From assembly GCA_019054805.1 (NCBI GenBank), contig JAHQIY010000042.1, positions 186,001-250,000 on the forward strand: DNA of 64,000 nucleotides, in the 5' to 3' direction. The notes beneath the pieces were generated by a model. The model was not told where the DNA came from. It saw only the letters and a list, made by a program, of their open reading frames with translations, and did not search any database. The translations under genes and the position numbers were made by a program. This document shows, in pieces, positions 40,314 through 49,144 of the stretch; the stretch's first letter is position 1; the number at the start of each line of letters is the position of its first letter. The stretch comes from Brachionus manjavacas. Lineage: Eukaryota; Rotifera; Eurotatoria; Ploima; Brachionidae.

Positions 40314-40847
40314 TTATTTGCGTTCTTGCGAGTAGACAAGGTGTGGATTGACGATTCTATTTAACGAGTGCAGCAGTAAGCCGACGCCGCTGATTGCCAT
40401 AAAGAAGAATGACAGCGGGATCATTGCTTTAATAATCCAGCGGTAAGGTAAGCCACCTGGGTCACCTGAAGTTTCGCCTAATGCATAGCTCTCTTTAGCA
40501 AAATCGATCCCGTAGTAAGCCACCAATAAGCAAAACGGTAAAAGAAATATAAGAGTTCCAAGTAAATCGATAATCGCTTGAGCTTTATTCGAGAGACGTT
40601 CATAGAAGAGATCGACTCGGACATGGCCGCCTGCTTTTACTGCGTAAGGAACACCAAGTAGGAATACTGCTGAGAACAGATGCCACTCCATTTCCTGAAA
40701 CGCGATAGAAACGTCGTTAAACACATAACGCATCACAACGTCGTAGACGACATTCGCCAGTAGCAAGATAAATAATATGCTTGATAACCACCCTAGGAAG
40801 TCACCAAAGCGATTAAATACTCGCTCGATATAGATTAGGCTTCTCAT
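40314..40847 (-). CDS. dctQ: TRAP transporter small permease subunit (DctQ)
   Basis: This 177-residue protein has four membrane helices and the family pattern FQEMEWHLFSAVFLLGVPYAVKAGGHVRVDL, shown here for its position at residues 50-80. DctQ docks with DctM. It lies between dctP (111 bp) and dctM (12 bp). Confidence 0.93.
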   Translation of the reverse strand: MRSLIYIERVFNRFGDFLGWLSSILFILLLANVVYDVVMRYVFNDVSIAFQEMEWHLFSAVFLLGVPYAVKAGGHVRVDLFYERLSNKAQAIIDLLGTLIFLLPFCLLVAYYGIDFAKESYALGETSGDPGGLPYRWIIKAMIPLSFFFMAISGVGLLLHSLNRIVNPHLVYSQERK

Positions 40848-40958
40848 TCCCTACTCCATGGAATTTTGAATATGCGCCACTATGAATTTGTGGCGCTTTA
40901 TTAGATAAGTTTTCTTGGGCTTCGAGATAGGTGACAGCGTCACCCATTCTATTTATTG

Positions 40959-42053
40959 TTATTGAGCTTGGCTGTTCAGGTACGCGCGGTGAGAAATGTC
41001 AGTCCACGAACGTACTTGCTTGAGGTAATCCGCTTGAGATTTTTGAATCTCTTTCGCTAACTCGTCTTTCTCTGCATGTTTCGCTAGTAGGCGATCATTT
41101 GCTTCACGAAGTGCGTTCATCACTTCTGGCGGAAAGTCTTTCACTTGAACATCAGGGTATTCTGACTTTATAGATACCCAGTTCTTACCACTTTCGTGAG
41201 TCGCTTGAGTGTACATATCGTAAGCGGCGGTCCGCATTGCGACACGTAGAATTTCACGAAGATCTTCTGGAAGACGCTCATAGGTACGCTTGTTAACTAG
41301 GAACTGCAGCTCTGAACCTGGCTCATGCCAACCTGTGTAGTAGTAAGGTGCAATCTTGTGGAAGCCCATACGAAGGTCAAGAGATGGACCTACCCACTCC
41401 AGCGCATCAATCGTACGACGCTCTAGGGAAGTATAAAGCTCACCCGGTGCAATGTTGGTTGGCTTAGCGCCGAGCTCTGCCAAGATCTCTCCCGCGAAAC
41501 CAGGGATACGCATTTTCAGACCCTGTAAATCTTCAACCGAGTTGATCTCTTTTTGGAACCAACCACCCATCTGGATATCGGTGTTACCACCAGGGAAAGA
41601 AAGAAGGTTGTGTGGAGAGTAAACCTGCTCCATCAGCTCCATACCACCACCATGATAGAACCATGCATATTGCTCTGCTGGGGTCATACCAAACGGCATA
41701 GAAGTGAAGTAAAGCGTATTCGGTACTTTACCTTTCCAGTAGTAAGAACCAGAGTGGCCTAGGTCGTACTGCCCTGATTTCACCATATCGAAAATACCAA
41801 GCGGCGCTTTGTGTTTATTTGCCGAGTCGATACGAATTTGCAATCGACCATTAGACATCTTCTCTGCCATTGCGGCCATGTTCTTAGTCGCATCACCAAA
41901 TACTGGGAAGTTTGGTCCCCAAGTTTCAGCTAGCTTCAAGCGATACACTTTTTCAGCTGCAGTAGCCGAAGTCGCTGCCATAACCAAAGCAGCCGCCATC
42001 GCGGTTCCTTTTAACACTCTTTTTAGAGATTGTTTGATAAGACTCATGTTCAC
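40959..42053 (-). CDS. dctP: TRAP transporter periplasmic substrate-binding protein, TakP-like
   Basis: The 364-residue protein has a signal peptide (about 32 residues, ending ATA-AEK). The DctP fold shows the carboxylate-binding Arg in LKMRIPG and the segment DALEWVGP followed by YYYTGWHEPG, which resembles TakP, the 2-oxo acid binder of Rhodobacter; lactate-binding relatives share it. So 2-oxo acids or other monocarboxylates are the best guess over C4-dicarboxylates. AAAGGACG precedes the ATG. A MITE-like repeat begins 28 bp upstream of the start codon. Confidence 0.93.
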   Translation of the reverse strand: MNMSLIKQSLKRVLKGTAMAAALVMAATSATAAEKVYRLKLAETWGPNFPVFGDATKNMAAMAEKMSNGRLQIRIDSANKHKAPLGIFDMVKSGQYDLGHSGSYYWKGKVPNTLYFTSMPFGMTPAEQYAWFYHGGGMELMEQVYSPHNLLSFPGGNTDIQMGGWFQKEINSVEDLQGLKMRIPGFAGEILAELGAKPTNIAPGELYTSLERRTIDALEWVGPSLDLRMGFHKIAPYYYTGWHEPGSELQFLVNKRTYERLPEDLREILRVAMRTAAYDMYTQATHESGKNWVSIKSEYPDVQVKDFPPEVMNALREANDRLLAKHAEKDELAKEIQKSQADYLKQVRSWTDISHRAYLNSQAQ

Positions 42054-42080
42054 GTCCTTTGTTAACGGGTCATACCTTTT

Positions 42081-42243
42081 ATACCAACCAGAACAAATAT
42101 CTGGTCATTCTTGCTAGTTAAAATCGCTGATAGCTGCGTTATAGATTTTGTAGGTAGAGTAACTAGCTATCTGCAATCTATGCCTTGCTCTAAGCGATTT
42201 TTCCTGCGCAATTATCTGATCACCTATTTATCCCGATTGGTAT
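42081..42243. repeat. 163-bp MITE-like foldback repeat with ATACCAA/TTGGTAT ends
   Basis: The element is bounded by ATACCAACCA (42081) and CGATTGGTAT (ending 42243), imperfect inverted ends. Inside, AAATCGCT ... TATAGATT (42120-42146) is inverted as AATCTATG ... AGCGATTT (42175-42200), so the whole folds into a long imperfect hairpin. No open frame is present. Such short ATACCAATC-ended elements are scattered through Vibrio genomes (from memory). I see no clear target duplication. It occupies the dctP upstream region. The remainder to 42518 shows only AT-rich sequence and no gene. Confidence 0.65.
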
Positions 42244-42518
42244 TGGGCATGTTGTATTTCTCATACAGAGTGGTTCATCAATAACCAATATGAAATAGGC
42301 GCGAACACGGACTGGTTTTAACAACCAAGCTGACGTATAGACAAAAGAATTACGTAGTAATACGTAGGAAATAGGATAGCAATATTCTTTTAGCTAAATA
42401 AATCAGCTAGATAAAATCAACTACCAAGGCTGACGCTTACAGATTATACGTAGTTATGTGCACAGGAAGGAATTGATGAAAAATGTGACAAAAGTATTAA
42501 ACATAATTTATAGAAATG

Positions 42519-42543
42519 AAAAAGCCCCGACACTGTCGAGGCT
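42519..42543 (-). terminator. terminator of the basic winged-helix-like gene
   Basis: AGCCCCGACA/TGTCGAGGCT pair with one mismatch around a short CAC-type centre, followed on the minus strand by a T-run. It lies 44 bp beyond the stop at 42587. Confidence 0.8.
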
Positions 42544-42586
42544 CCGAAGGTGCTAGAATCCAATTAAATGGATTTGCTAGTGGCAA

Positions 42587-42961
42587 TTAAACTGCTTTAT
42601 AGATAACTTTGTTGCCAGCTAGTTGCTCTTTAACCACTAGGTTTTCTTCTAGAAGTTTCTTAAGAGCGCCTGTTGCCCAAGATGCTGCTTTAGCGTCTTC
42701 TTGACCAGCCGCTAGGCCGATACCTTTCGGGTTGATACCTTCAGCGTTGTTAACAACGATATCTAGAACTTGTTGCTGCTTTGGAGTAAGCGCAACGTCA
42801 GTTGTTTTAGCTGCTGCTACAACTTTCTCCGCTGCTGGTTTTACAGCTACTTTCTTCTCAACTGCAGGCTTAGCTTTCTTTGTCGCTTCAACGTTCGCAA
42901 CTGTCGCTTTAATGCGTTTTTGCAGTTTAAGCTGCACTTTACGCTTATGAGCAAGTCTCAT
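42587..42961 (-). CDS. basic Lys/Ala-rich protein with C-terminal winged-helix-like domain
   Basis: The 124-residue product has a strongly basic, Ala/Lys/Val-rich N-terminal half (residues 1-60, histone H1-like composition) and a compact C-terminal half (ALTPKQQQVLDIVVNNAEGI ... GALKKLLEENLVVKEQLAGN) that reads as a small winged-helix fold. I start at the ATG at 42961 since GGAG lies 10 bases before it. Binding of DNA or RNA is an inference from composition and fold. No family name is certain. It stands alone with its own terminator. Confidence 0.72.
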   Translation of the reverse strand: MRLAHKRKVQLKLQKRIKATVANVEATKKAKPAVEKKVAVKPAAEKVVAAAKTTDVALTPKQQQVLDIVVNNAEGINPKGIGLAAGQEDAKAASWATGALKKLLEENLVVKEQLAGNKVIYKAV

Positions 42962-43182
42962 CGAGTATTTCTCCATTTCACTGCATACGGAGCAGTGGTG
43001 AAAATTTGAAGCGCGATTTATACCAAAAATTTGCTCGCATTTACAGGGTATGAGCGGCTTTATGCCACAAAAATACGCGACACAGCGACATGCGACTACA
43101 ATTTAATCAATAACCCAAGTGATCGAATCTTCAACTACTGATTATATAAACAGATGTATTTGTTGTTGTGAGAAAAGCCTGT

Positions 43183-43851
43183 ATGCAAACCGTACACCTA
43201 ACCAATCAACCCTTTGTTTTTTCATCTATCACAGTGAGATGGCTTAGTGGAATTTTCACGATTGGCTGTCTGTTTTTGCTACTTTACGCACCAGGTTGGC
43301 AACAAGCTCTACTGACCGCTGTCGCTGTCGCGGCACTAATTGGATTTGGCTATGTGCTTATTCTAAAAAGCACCGTCAAGTTCACCCTTACCGCAACCCA
43401 TTTTCAGCAACATTTGTTCAAGGGAGGTTGGGTCATACAGTGGAGCAACGTGCAAAAGATTGGTATTTGTACCTATGAGCAAGATGGGTGGCATCAACCT
43501 TTGCCTTGGATTGGCATTAAACTCAAACACTACTCGCCCTACTTAACCAGCATCTGCCCGCGGATTGCTACGGAAATCTTACTCAGTCAGCGTGCGCTTT
43601 TATACCTTGGCGCTCGTCAACATCAGCAAGGTGAGCAGTTCGAGGACATCGTGCTCGACTCACACGCCTATCGCAATTCTGACGGAAAAGAGTTTAAAGG
43701 GCTGTTAGCTATGTTAGCGAACAGAATGAGATATCAGCGAGAGTATTATGACTATGATATTTTTATCTCAGCTAATGACCTTGACCGCTCGCCAGAAGAG
43801 TTTGTTGGCTTAGTGCGCCGATATCTCGCAGCGGCGGAAACTGAGGTATAA
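43183..43851 (+). CDS. DUF2982-family membrane protein
   Basis: The 222-residue protein has two membrane helices near residues 18-60 (WLSGIFTIGCLFLLLYAPGW; LLTAVAVAALIGFGYVLIL) followed by a cytoplasmic-looking domain (VIQWSNVQKIGICTYEQDG; PLPWIGIKLKHYSPYL). It resembles the DUF2982 family of vibrios and shewanellae, whose function is unknown. I start at the ATG at 43183 rather than a GTG five codons earlier. Confidence 0.75.
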   Translation: MQTVHLTNQPFVFSSITVRWLSGIFTIGCLFLLLYAPGWQQALLTAVAVAALIGFGYVLILKSTVKFTLTATHFQQHLFKGGWVIQWSNVQKIGICTYEQDGWHQPLPWIGIKLKHYSPYLTSICPRIATEILLSQRALLYLGARQHQQGEQFEDIVLDSHAYRNSDGKEFKGLLAMLANRMRYQREYYDYDIFISANDLDRSPEEFVGLVRRYLAAAETEV

Positions 43852-43855
43852 AAAA

Positions 43856-43872
43856 GGCCACAAAAAGTGGCC
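43856..43872 (-). terminator. terminator between DUF2982 and ycbL-like genes
   Basis: GGCCAC-AAAAA-GTGGCC hairpin; on the minus strand it is followed by six T, so it best ends the metallo-hydrolase transcript. Confidence 0.85.
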
Positions 43873-43897
43873 TAGTTCGAAGTCTCATTTCTACTGT

Positions 43898-44554
43898 TTA
43901 ATACAGAGGCATTTCATCGGCTACAAATGGGTTTGATGCGCGCTCACGACCAAAGGTTGACTCTGGTCCGTGTCCTGGCACGAAGCGAACTTCACTACCT
44001 AGCGGCCATAACTTACCTTTAATCGAAGCAATCAGAGTATCGAAGTCACCTTTAGGGAAATCGGTACGACCAACTGAGCCGTTAAACAGAACATCACCAA
44101 CAAAAGCGAGCTTAGATTCCTCACTAAATAAAACCACATGACCTGGCGTGTGACCCGGCGTATGAATAACATCCATCACCTGATTACCAAACGTGACTTG
44201 ATCGCCATCGTTTAGCCATTGGTTTGGTTCAAAAGCTTCTGTTAGTGGGAAGCCAAACATCTGGCTCTGCCCCTCTAGGCCTTGTAGCCAAAAGTTATCA
44301 TCCTTATGAGGACCGACGATCTCCACGCCACCCAACTCACGAGATAAAGGCTCTGTTCCGCCAACATGATCGAGGTGACCATGAGTTAAAACAAGATTAA
44401 CAACCTTCACACCAAGCTCTTTGATCAGCATTGCTAGCTGTTTAACATCACCGCCGGGATCGACAACAATGCCTTCCATGGTTTCATCACACCAAACAAT
44501 GGAACAGTTCTGAGAAAAAGAAGTAACAGGAACGACTTGGTACTTAAGTGACAT
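43898..44554 (-). CDS. ycbL: MBL-fold metallo-hydrolase, YcbL type (glyoxalase II-like)
   Basis: The zinc-binding motif THGHLDHVGG (residues 59-68), the bridging Asp in AFVGDVLF, and His residues in HTPGHTPGHV and VPGHGPE define the glyoxalase II branch. At 218 residues it lacks the C-terminal GloB substrate domain, like E. coli YcbL. The order ycbB-ycbK-ycbL is kept from E. coli, supporting the name. Type II glyoxalase activity is known for the Salmonella protein. Confidence 0.92.
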   Translation of the reverse strand: MSLKYQVVPVTSFSQNCSIVWCDETMEGIVVDPGGDVKQLAMLIKELGVKVVNLVLTHGHLDHVGGTEPLSRELGGVEIVGPHKDDNFWLQGLEGQSQMFGFPLTEAFEPNQWLNDGDQVTFGNQVMDVIHTPGHTPGHVVLFSEESKLAFVGDVLFNGSVGRTDFPKGDFDTLIASIKGKLWPLGSEVRFVPGHGPESTFGRERASNPFVADEMPLY

Positions 44555-44631
44555 AGCTTAACCTTGATATAAATCTAAACTGGCTGAACTATGACACTTG
44601 CCCGCCATTTTGACAACTCTGAACAAGAAGT

Positions 44632-45174
44632 TTACGCCCAGTAGCGAACTGGCCCTGTATCGATGTGAACAAAGTTACTCTTGGGATAATAGCCCACCCC
44701 GCCAAACTTAAGCTCACGTGCGACATCTCGAACTTGTTTTAGGTTAACTCCGTCTAGACGAAAATCTATCGCTTGACCTAGCATGTGGTAGCTCTTCTTT
44801 GCCACACCGCTCGACTTGCCGCGTAGCGCCTCGTTTGTCGCTGGTGAACGATAACCGGAAATGATCTGTACTTCAGCTTCGACGCCGAGCTCTTTTTGAA
44901 TTTGGCTGATGTGATCGAACAAGCGCTTGTCCATCGCGTGCACTTCGTTGCGTCTAAAGTCACGGCATAGATGATTCAAACGACCAAGCTCTTTGTCGAT
45001 ATAGTTGTTACCATCGAAATAACACGTTTCAAGCGCTTCGCGGGTATGTAGGTTGGTTAAGGCTAATGAGCGAGGTTGATCAGGATAAGATGCCCAAGCC
45101 ACACTTGGTGCGCAACTCGCTACAACTAAACCACTTCCGGCCAGCTTAATAAAATCTCGTCGGGATAATGCCAC
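44632..45174 (-). CDS. mepK: murein endopeptidase MepK (YcbK, peptidase M15-like), Tat-exported
   Basis: MepK cleaves mDap-mDap (3-3) and some 4-3 peptidoglycan crosslinks in the periplasm. The 180-residue protein has a twin-arginine signal (LSRRDFIKLAGSG). Zinc ligands fit the M15 pattern SYHMLGQAIDFRL and FVHIDTGPVR. Its neighbour ldtD makes the 3-3 crosslinks MepK cuts, and the gene order matches E. coli. Confidence 0.93.
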   Translation of the reverse strand: MALSRRDFIKLAGSGLVVASCAPSVAWASYPDQPRSLALTNLHTREALETCYFDGNNYIDKELGRLNHLCRDFRRNEVHAMDKRLFDHISQIQKELGVEAEVQIISGYRSPATNEALRGKSSGVAKKSYHMLGQAIDFRLDGVNLKQVRDVARELKFGGVGYYPKSNFVHIDTGPVRYWA

Positions 45175-45357
45175 TTTAAATTTCCTTCACAATGTTGTTG
45201 CCCTAACGTGTCAAACGGCGACACTACCGAACTCTATTGTGAAGTGCAAATGCATAAAACATGCTCAAAGTCGCATTGCATTCGCTATTTTTTGCTTAAC
45301 TATTGAACCTATTAATAAAATTGTTTTTGGAAAATAAACGTAAAGAGTCTGTCAATT

Positions 45358-46929
45358 CTAGCCCTTTGTGTAACGAAATCTGTCTAGGCGGTAAATATCT
45401 TCCCTGTAGTGGACATTCCCTTCCTCATACCATGCCGTTTGATAAATGATATGTACCGGGATACGGCTTTTTAGGGGAATCGATTGATTCGGTATAGGTT
45501 CTACTGGCTCACTCTCTTGCGCAGTTTCTTCCTCTTCCATGTTTAGTCCTTGAGACTCAAGCAGTGTCACTGCAAAGAGGTCCGCATTCTCTACTCGGAT
45601 ACACCCTGAACTAAATGCCCTTTGCGTTTCATCGAATAACCCTTTGCTCGGTGTATCATGAAGGTAAATGGCACGTCGATTTGGCGTATTGAATTTATAC
45701 AGCCCCAACGCGTTGGCATTACCCGACAACTGTGTCATTCGATACGGGAACGAACTCGGTCTTAGATTCTCCCAATCAATTTCTTCAGGGTTAATCACCT
45801 CGCTAGAACCCCATTTAGGCACAATCTTAATATTTTGGCGAGTGAGATACTCCACATCTTCCTTCACCTTTGGAATAATATCTTCCACCATGATTTTCCA
45901 CGGTACATTCCAGGTTGGATTCAAGATAAGTGAGTCTAATTTTGTATTCATAACAGGTGTCGGTCGACCTTTGCGACCCACCACCACTTTCGATTCAAAC
46001 AGTTGCTCCCCTTGCGCCCAGTACTTCATCTCGAAGCTTGGTACATTCACTACGATGATGGTGTCACGCTGATTTGGCCAGTATCGAATCCGCTCCGCAT
46101 TGATAGCGAGTGTCGACAAGCGCTTTTCTATGGGTAGGTTTAACCACTTAATCGTATCAGGGCCAATAATGCCATCTTCCTTTAGGCCATGCAGTCTTTG
46201 AAATTGTTTAATGGCGGTCTCTAGTGTGCTATCAAACCAAGTCACATCCTTTCTGACATCGATCAGGTCAACATCGACAACTTCCAATCGTTGAAGCAAA
46301 GCCTCTCTATTAGTGAGTTTGTCTCCGACTTGCTTTAACCCTTGTTGCGCGTACAAAGGGGTATCCAGCTTCTGAAACTTGATCAAATGGAGGTAGGTAT
46401 CGATCAGATATTGGTAACCAGCAGAGTCAGGGGTGTAACGGTCAATGAGATCGCCTAATGATTGCTGTGCGATTGCTCGGTGAGTAGCAATCAATGAACT
46501 ATTTGGTGGCAGTGGTAAGCTATGAGCCATCTTCTTGTCAAAGAACCATTTATTACCGCTGGTTATAGAGTTCTCCGCATAGCTAAGGTAGAGAAGCAAT
46601 GTGTCCGTTGCCAGTACATCATATTCAAACCAACGGTTACTCTTACGATAAAATTGCAAATAACTAAGTTGACGGGAAAACAGAGAACTAAAACTGGCGT
46701 AATGAATGACTTCGAGTTGAAACTCCAGTTTGCTACTTTGCTGAAGATCAAACCAGATCATCTGAGAGTCATTGTTGCGGTATATATCTTCGACGACAGC
46801 GGGATATTGAAGTAAGCGATGCAGTTGGCTATCAGGCTCAAGCCAACCAATTTGGTTAAAGTATTGTGTTGCAAAGGTCGTCGAAGGCGCAAGGCACAAC
46901 ACTAACAACCAACAAGTCCATTTTCCCAT
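45358..46929 (-). CDS. ldtD: L,D-transpeptidase LdtD (YcbB)
   Basis: LdtD forms 3-3 crosslinks in peptidoglycan. From the ATG at 46929 (523 residues) there is a signal peptide, an N-terminal scaffold domain, a peptidoglycan-binding domain (TAIKQFQRLHGLKEDGIIGP) and a YkuD catalytic domain with YLHDTPSKGLF and the nucleophile Cys in SSGCIRVENA. GGAGG 8 bases before 46929 decides the start; a frame to 46977 is open but adds no signal-like sequence. It is upstream of mepK. Confidence 0.94.
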   Translation of the reverse strand: MGKWTCWLLVLCLAPSTTFATQYFNQIGWLEPDSQLHRLLQYPAVVEDIYRNNDSQMIWFDLQQSSKLEFQLEVIHYASFSSLFSRQLSYLQFYRKSNRWFEYDVLATDTLLLYLSYAENSITSGNKWFFDKKMAHSLPLPPNSSLIATHRAIAQQSLGDLIDRYTPDSAGYQYLIDTYLHLIKFQKLDTPLYAQQGLKQVGDKLTNREALLQRLEVVDVDLIDVRKDVTWFDSTLETAIKQFQRLHGLKEDGIIGPDTIKWLNLPIEKRLSTLAINAERIRYWPNQRDTIIVVNVPSFEMKYWAQGEQLFESKVVVGRKGRPTPVMNTKLDSLILNPTWNVPWKIMVEDIIPKVKEDVEYLTRQNIKIVPKWGSSEVINPEEIDWENLRPSSFPYRMTQLSGNANALGLYKFNTPNRRAIYLHDTPSKGLFDETQRAFSSGCIRVENADLFAVTLLESQGLNMEEEETAQESEPVEPIPNQSIPLKSRIPVHIIYQTAWYEEGNVHYREDIYRLDRFRYTKG

Positions 46930-47037
46930 TGCTTTGCCCTCCGCCATACTCAGAATATAAAGTATGGCAGAGTTCAAGACCGTGAGTGTGACTTGTTTTT
47001 GAAACTTTTGTCGGTCTCTCTATTTTTGTTCTATTTA

Positions 47038-48114
47038 TTAACTAATTACCGACCAATGATTATCCCACTGGATTCCAGAGCGGACGACCTGCTTATCACC
47101 AGGCTGGCGTTGGCTAACGACTCCCCCCGCACCCGAACTGACCTTAAAGGTCTCGTCTTGCACCACAACACCCGAAGCGTCAGGCAATGGAGAAAGCTCA
47201 ACTAACTGTTGGGTGTGTTTAGACCAAATACCGTAGCAATTACCGCGAGGTGACGTGGCTAGAATCAAGTCTTCTGTTGCGGCGATACTTGCAATGTAAT
47301 GATTAAAACGTGCCCACTGTTCCGGTTCCGCTTCAAGTGAGACTAACTCGCCTCCTTTGGTATGCATCGCAAGTAGAGAAGGATACGCGTCAGTCTTTCC
47401 TCGGTATTGCTGGCCACACAAAACCGTCTCAGATCCATCATGCGCTAAGTGACGAATACTCAGCTTATGGTCACTCAAACCCACTTGTTCAACCAACTCT
47501 CCATTACGGTCAAGATAACTCAGGCTCGGGGTCATTGAATCTAGGTTGAGTGGCGCTCTTCCATTGGTATGAACACCACCCACCCCTATCACGAGTGAAT
47601 CATCTGGCATGACAATCACTTCATGAGGCCCTAAACCGAACCCAGTAAACTCCGCAACCTTTTCATACCCTGCTATGACATCATAAACACCAATAATACC
47701 TCGGCTTGTCCCCCGCTCACCTTCGGTCGCGTAGAGCCATTTTCCGTCATTGGAGTACACACCATGACCATAATAATGCCGTTTATTATCGGCAGGTCTG
47801 AGCTTTATTGACTCCCCTGTCTGATAATCAAACACTTGGAAATAAGTACCTGGCCTGCGCGCAAAAGCAACGGCATGTCTTAGCGCTGCATTCGAAGCAA
47901 CACCATGACCACGTTCAGGCAACGGCACTTGACGAATCGGCAACCCATTTTGATCGGCGACGACCGCATTAAAACGGTCGCGGCCGGAGATTGAACAACC
48001 AATTAACGTTGGCGTAGCGCTTTGCGTCGACGTCGAAACACAGCCAGCCAACGGATAAGCCGCCCCCAAAAGAGCGGCTTTAAGTAGTGAACGTCTTGTG
48101 TTATCAGTCACCAT
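47038..48114 (-). CDS. DUF1513 beta-propeller-like exported protein
   Basis: The 358-residue protein has an RR-containing signal with a lipobox-like LAGC (residues 22-25). Repeated blades (YYGHGVYSNDGKWLYATEGE; GLGPHEVIVMPDDSLVIG) suggest a beta-propeller. DUF1513 proteins are found next to imelysin and di-heme oxidoreductase genes. Its start overlaps the preceding imelysin gene by 11 bp. The function is unknown; a role in periplasmic iron handling follows from context only. Confidence 0.86.
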   Translation of the reverse strand: MVTDNTRRSLLKAALLGAAYPLAGCVSTSTQSATPTLIGCSISGRDRFNAVVADQNGLPIRQVPLPERGHGVASNAALRHAVAFARRPGTYFQVFDYQTGESIKLRPADNKRHYYGHGVYSNDGKWLYATEGERGTSRGIIGVYDVIAGYEKVAEFTGFGLGPHEVIVMPDDSLVIGVGGVHTNGRAPLNLDSMTPSLSYLDRNGELVEQVGLSDHKLSIRHLAHDGSETVLCGQQYRGKTDAYPSLLAMHTKGGELVSLEAEPEQWARFNHYIASIAATEDLILATSPRGNCYGIWSKHTQQLVELSPLPDASGVVVQDETFKVSSGAGGVVSQRQPGDKQVVRSGIQWDNHWSVIS

Positions 48115-49138
48115 CGGTTGCGTTAAACCCTATAATGACGCCCAATTCAATCGCGACTTCTTCGTGGATCAAATACTTAAGCTGTTCTAGCTTGTTGTAT
48201 TGTGAGTAAGCCTTCTGGTAGCCCTGTTTGGTTTGCAACATATCGAACAGACTTTCATCGCTTGGCCAAGTTTCAACTGTCATCGCAAACTGATTGGAAA
48301 TGCTGTCTGCTAGCGTCGCTTTGCCTTTTTCACGCAACAACGCGTCTAAACCCTTTCCATTGGCAAAATAGAGTGCTTGCATCGCTTTAACATTTGCCTT
48401 CAAGTTTTGCATGGAAGTTTCTGAACGCCATGACTCAGCAAAGTACGGACGTGGCTTGCCAAAATTAGCCAGCGGACGGCTCATCTTTTTCATGCTGTAT
48501 TCAAGCTGATTCGATAGCAGTGCGATATACTCTGATTCCCACTGTTTCTCATCAAGACCGACCCAAGGGTTCGTTACCCACGCTTGGGCGATTTTTCCCG
48601 CATTCAACTCAATGTTAGAGCTAATAGCTTGGGCCGTTTCACATGTCTGTGGATTCCCCGTCAGGTTTGATGCTTTGTCATACAGCAACCACTCAATAGA
48701 GCCCAAACCTTGCACTGTCACACTCTGAAGAGCAATATCTTGCTGAGTCCAAGCCTTAGGTTGCTTGATCAGGCTGCTCATCTTGCGACCTGTGGTGTTT
48801 TTCTTATCTGGCCAAAATTGAATATTCCAACTTTGCGCCAATGCCGCTTCTGGCCCACGTTCCTGCCCTTGCAACGCCATCCACGCAAGCATGGTTTGAT
48901 GCCACTGCTCTTTAACCATGTTCAGATCAGAATTGGAAGCGCAGTAGCCTGAAACAGACTGTGCCAACTTAGCCGATTCATTTTTAAAGGCGTGCGCTGA
49001 TGCAAATTCTACTTCATACACACCTTGGCTAAGATGATTGGTGCTTTGTGGCTGTGCGTCTTCTGGCTGTGAAGTTTGACAACCACTCATAGCGATTGCA
49101 GCCGCAGCTACTAATACATAATGCTTTTGTTTCATCAT
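48104..49138 (-). CDS. imelysin-family lipoprotein, second copy, degenerate GxHxxE motif
   Basis: The 344-residue protein has a lipoprotein signal (AMSGC at residues 16-20). It belongs to the imelysin/peptidase M75 fold of helical repeats (SWNIQFWPDKKN; VQGLGSIEWLLYD). The family motif GxHxxE reads GLGSIE here, so the His is lost while the Glu is kept. Imelysins are helical proteins related to EfeO and implicated in iron uptake; enzymatic activity is doubtful. It lies 6 bp after the di-heme oxidoreductase gene. Confidence 0.87.
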   Translation of the reverse strand: MMKQKHYVLVAAAAIAMSGCQTSQPEDAQPQSTNHLSQGVYEVEFASAHAFKNESAKLAQSVSGYCASNSDLNMVKEQWHQTMLAWMALQGQERGPEAALAQSWNIQFWPDKKNTTGRKMSSLIKQPKAWTQQDIALQSVTVQGLGSIEWLLYDKASNLTGNPQTCETAQAISSNIELNAGKIAQAWVTNPWVGLDEKQWESEYIALLSNQLEYSMKKMSRPLANFGKPRPYFAESWRSETSMQNLKANVKAMQALYFANGKGLDALLREKGKATLADSISNQFAMTVETWPSDESLFDMLQTKQGYQKAYSQYNKLEQLKYLIHEEVAIELGVIIGFNATDGD

Positions 49139-49144
49139 TGAATC

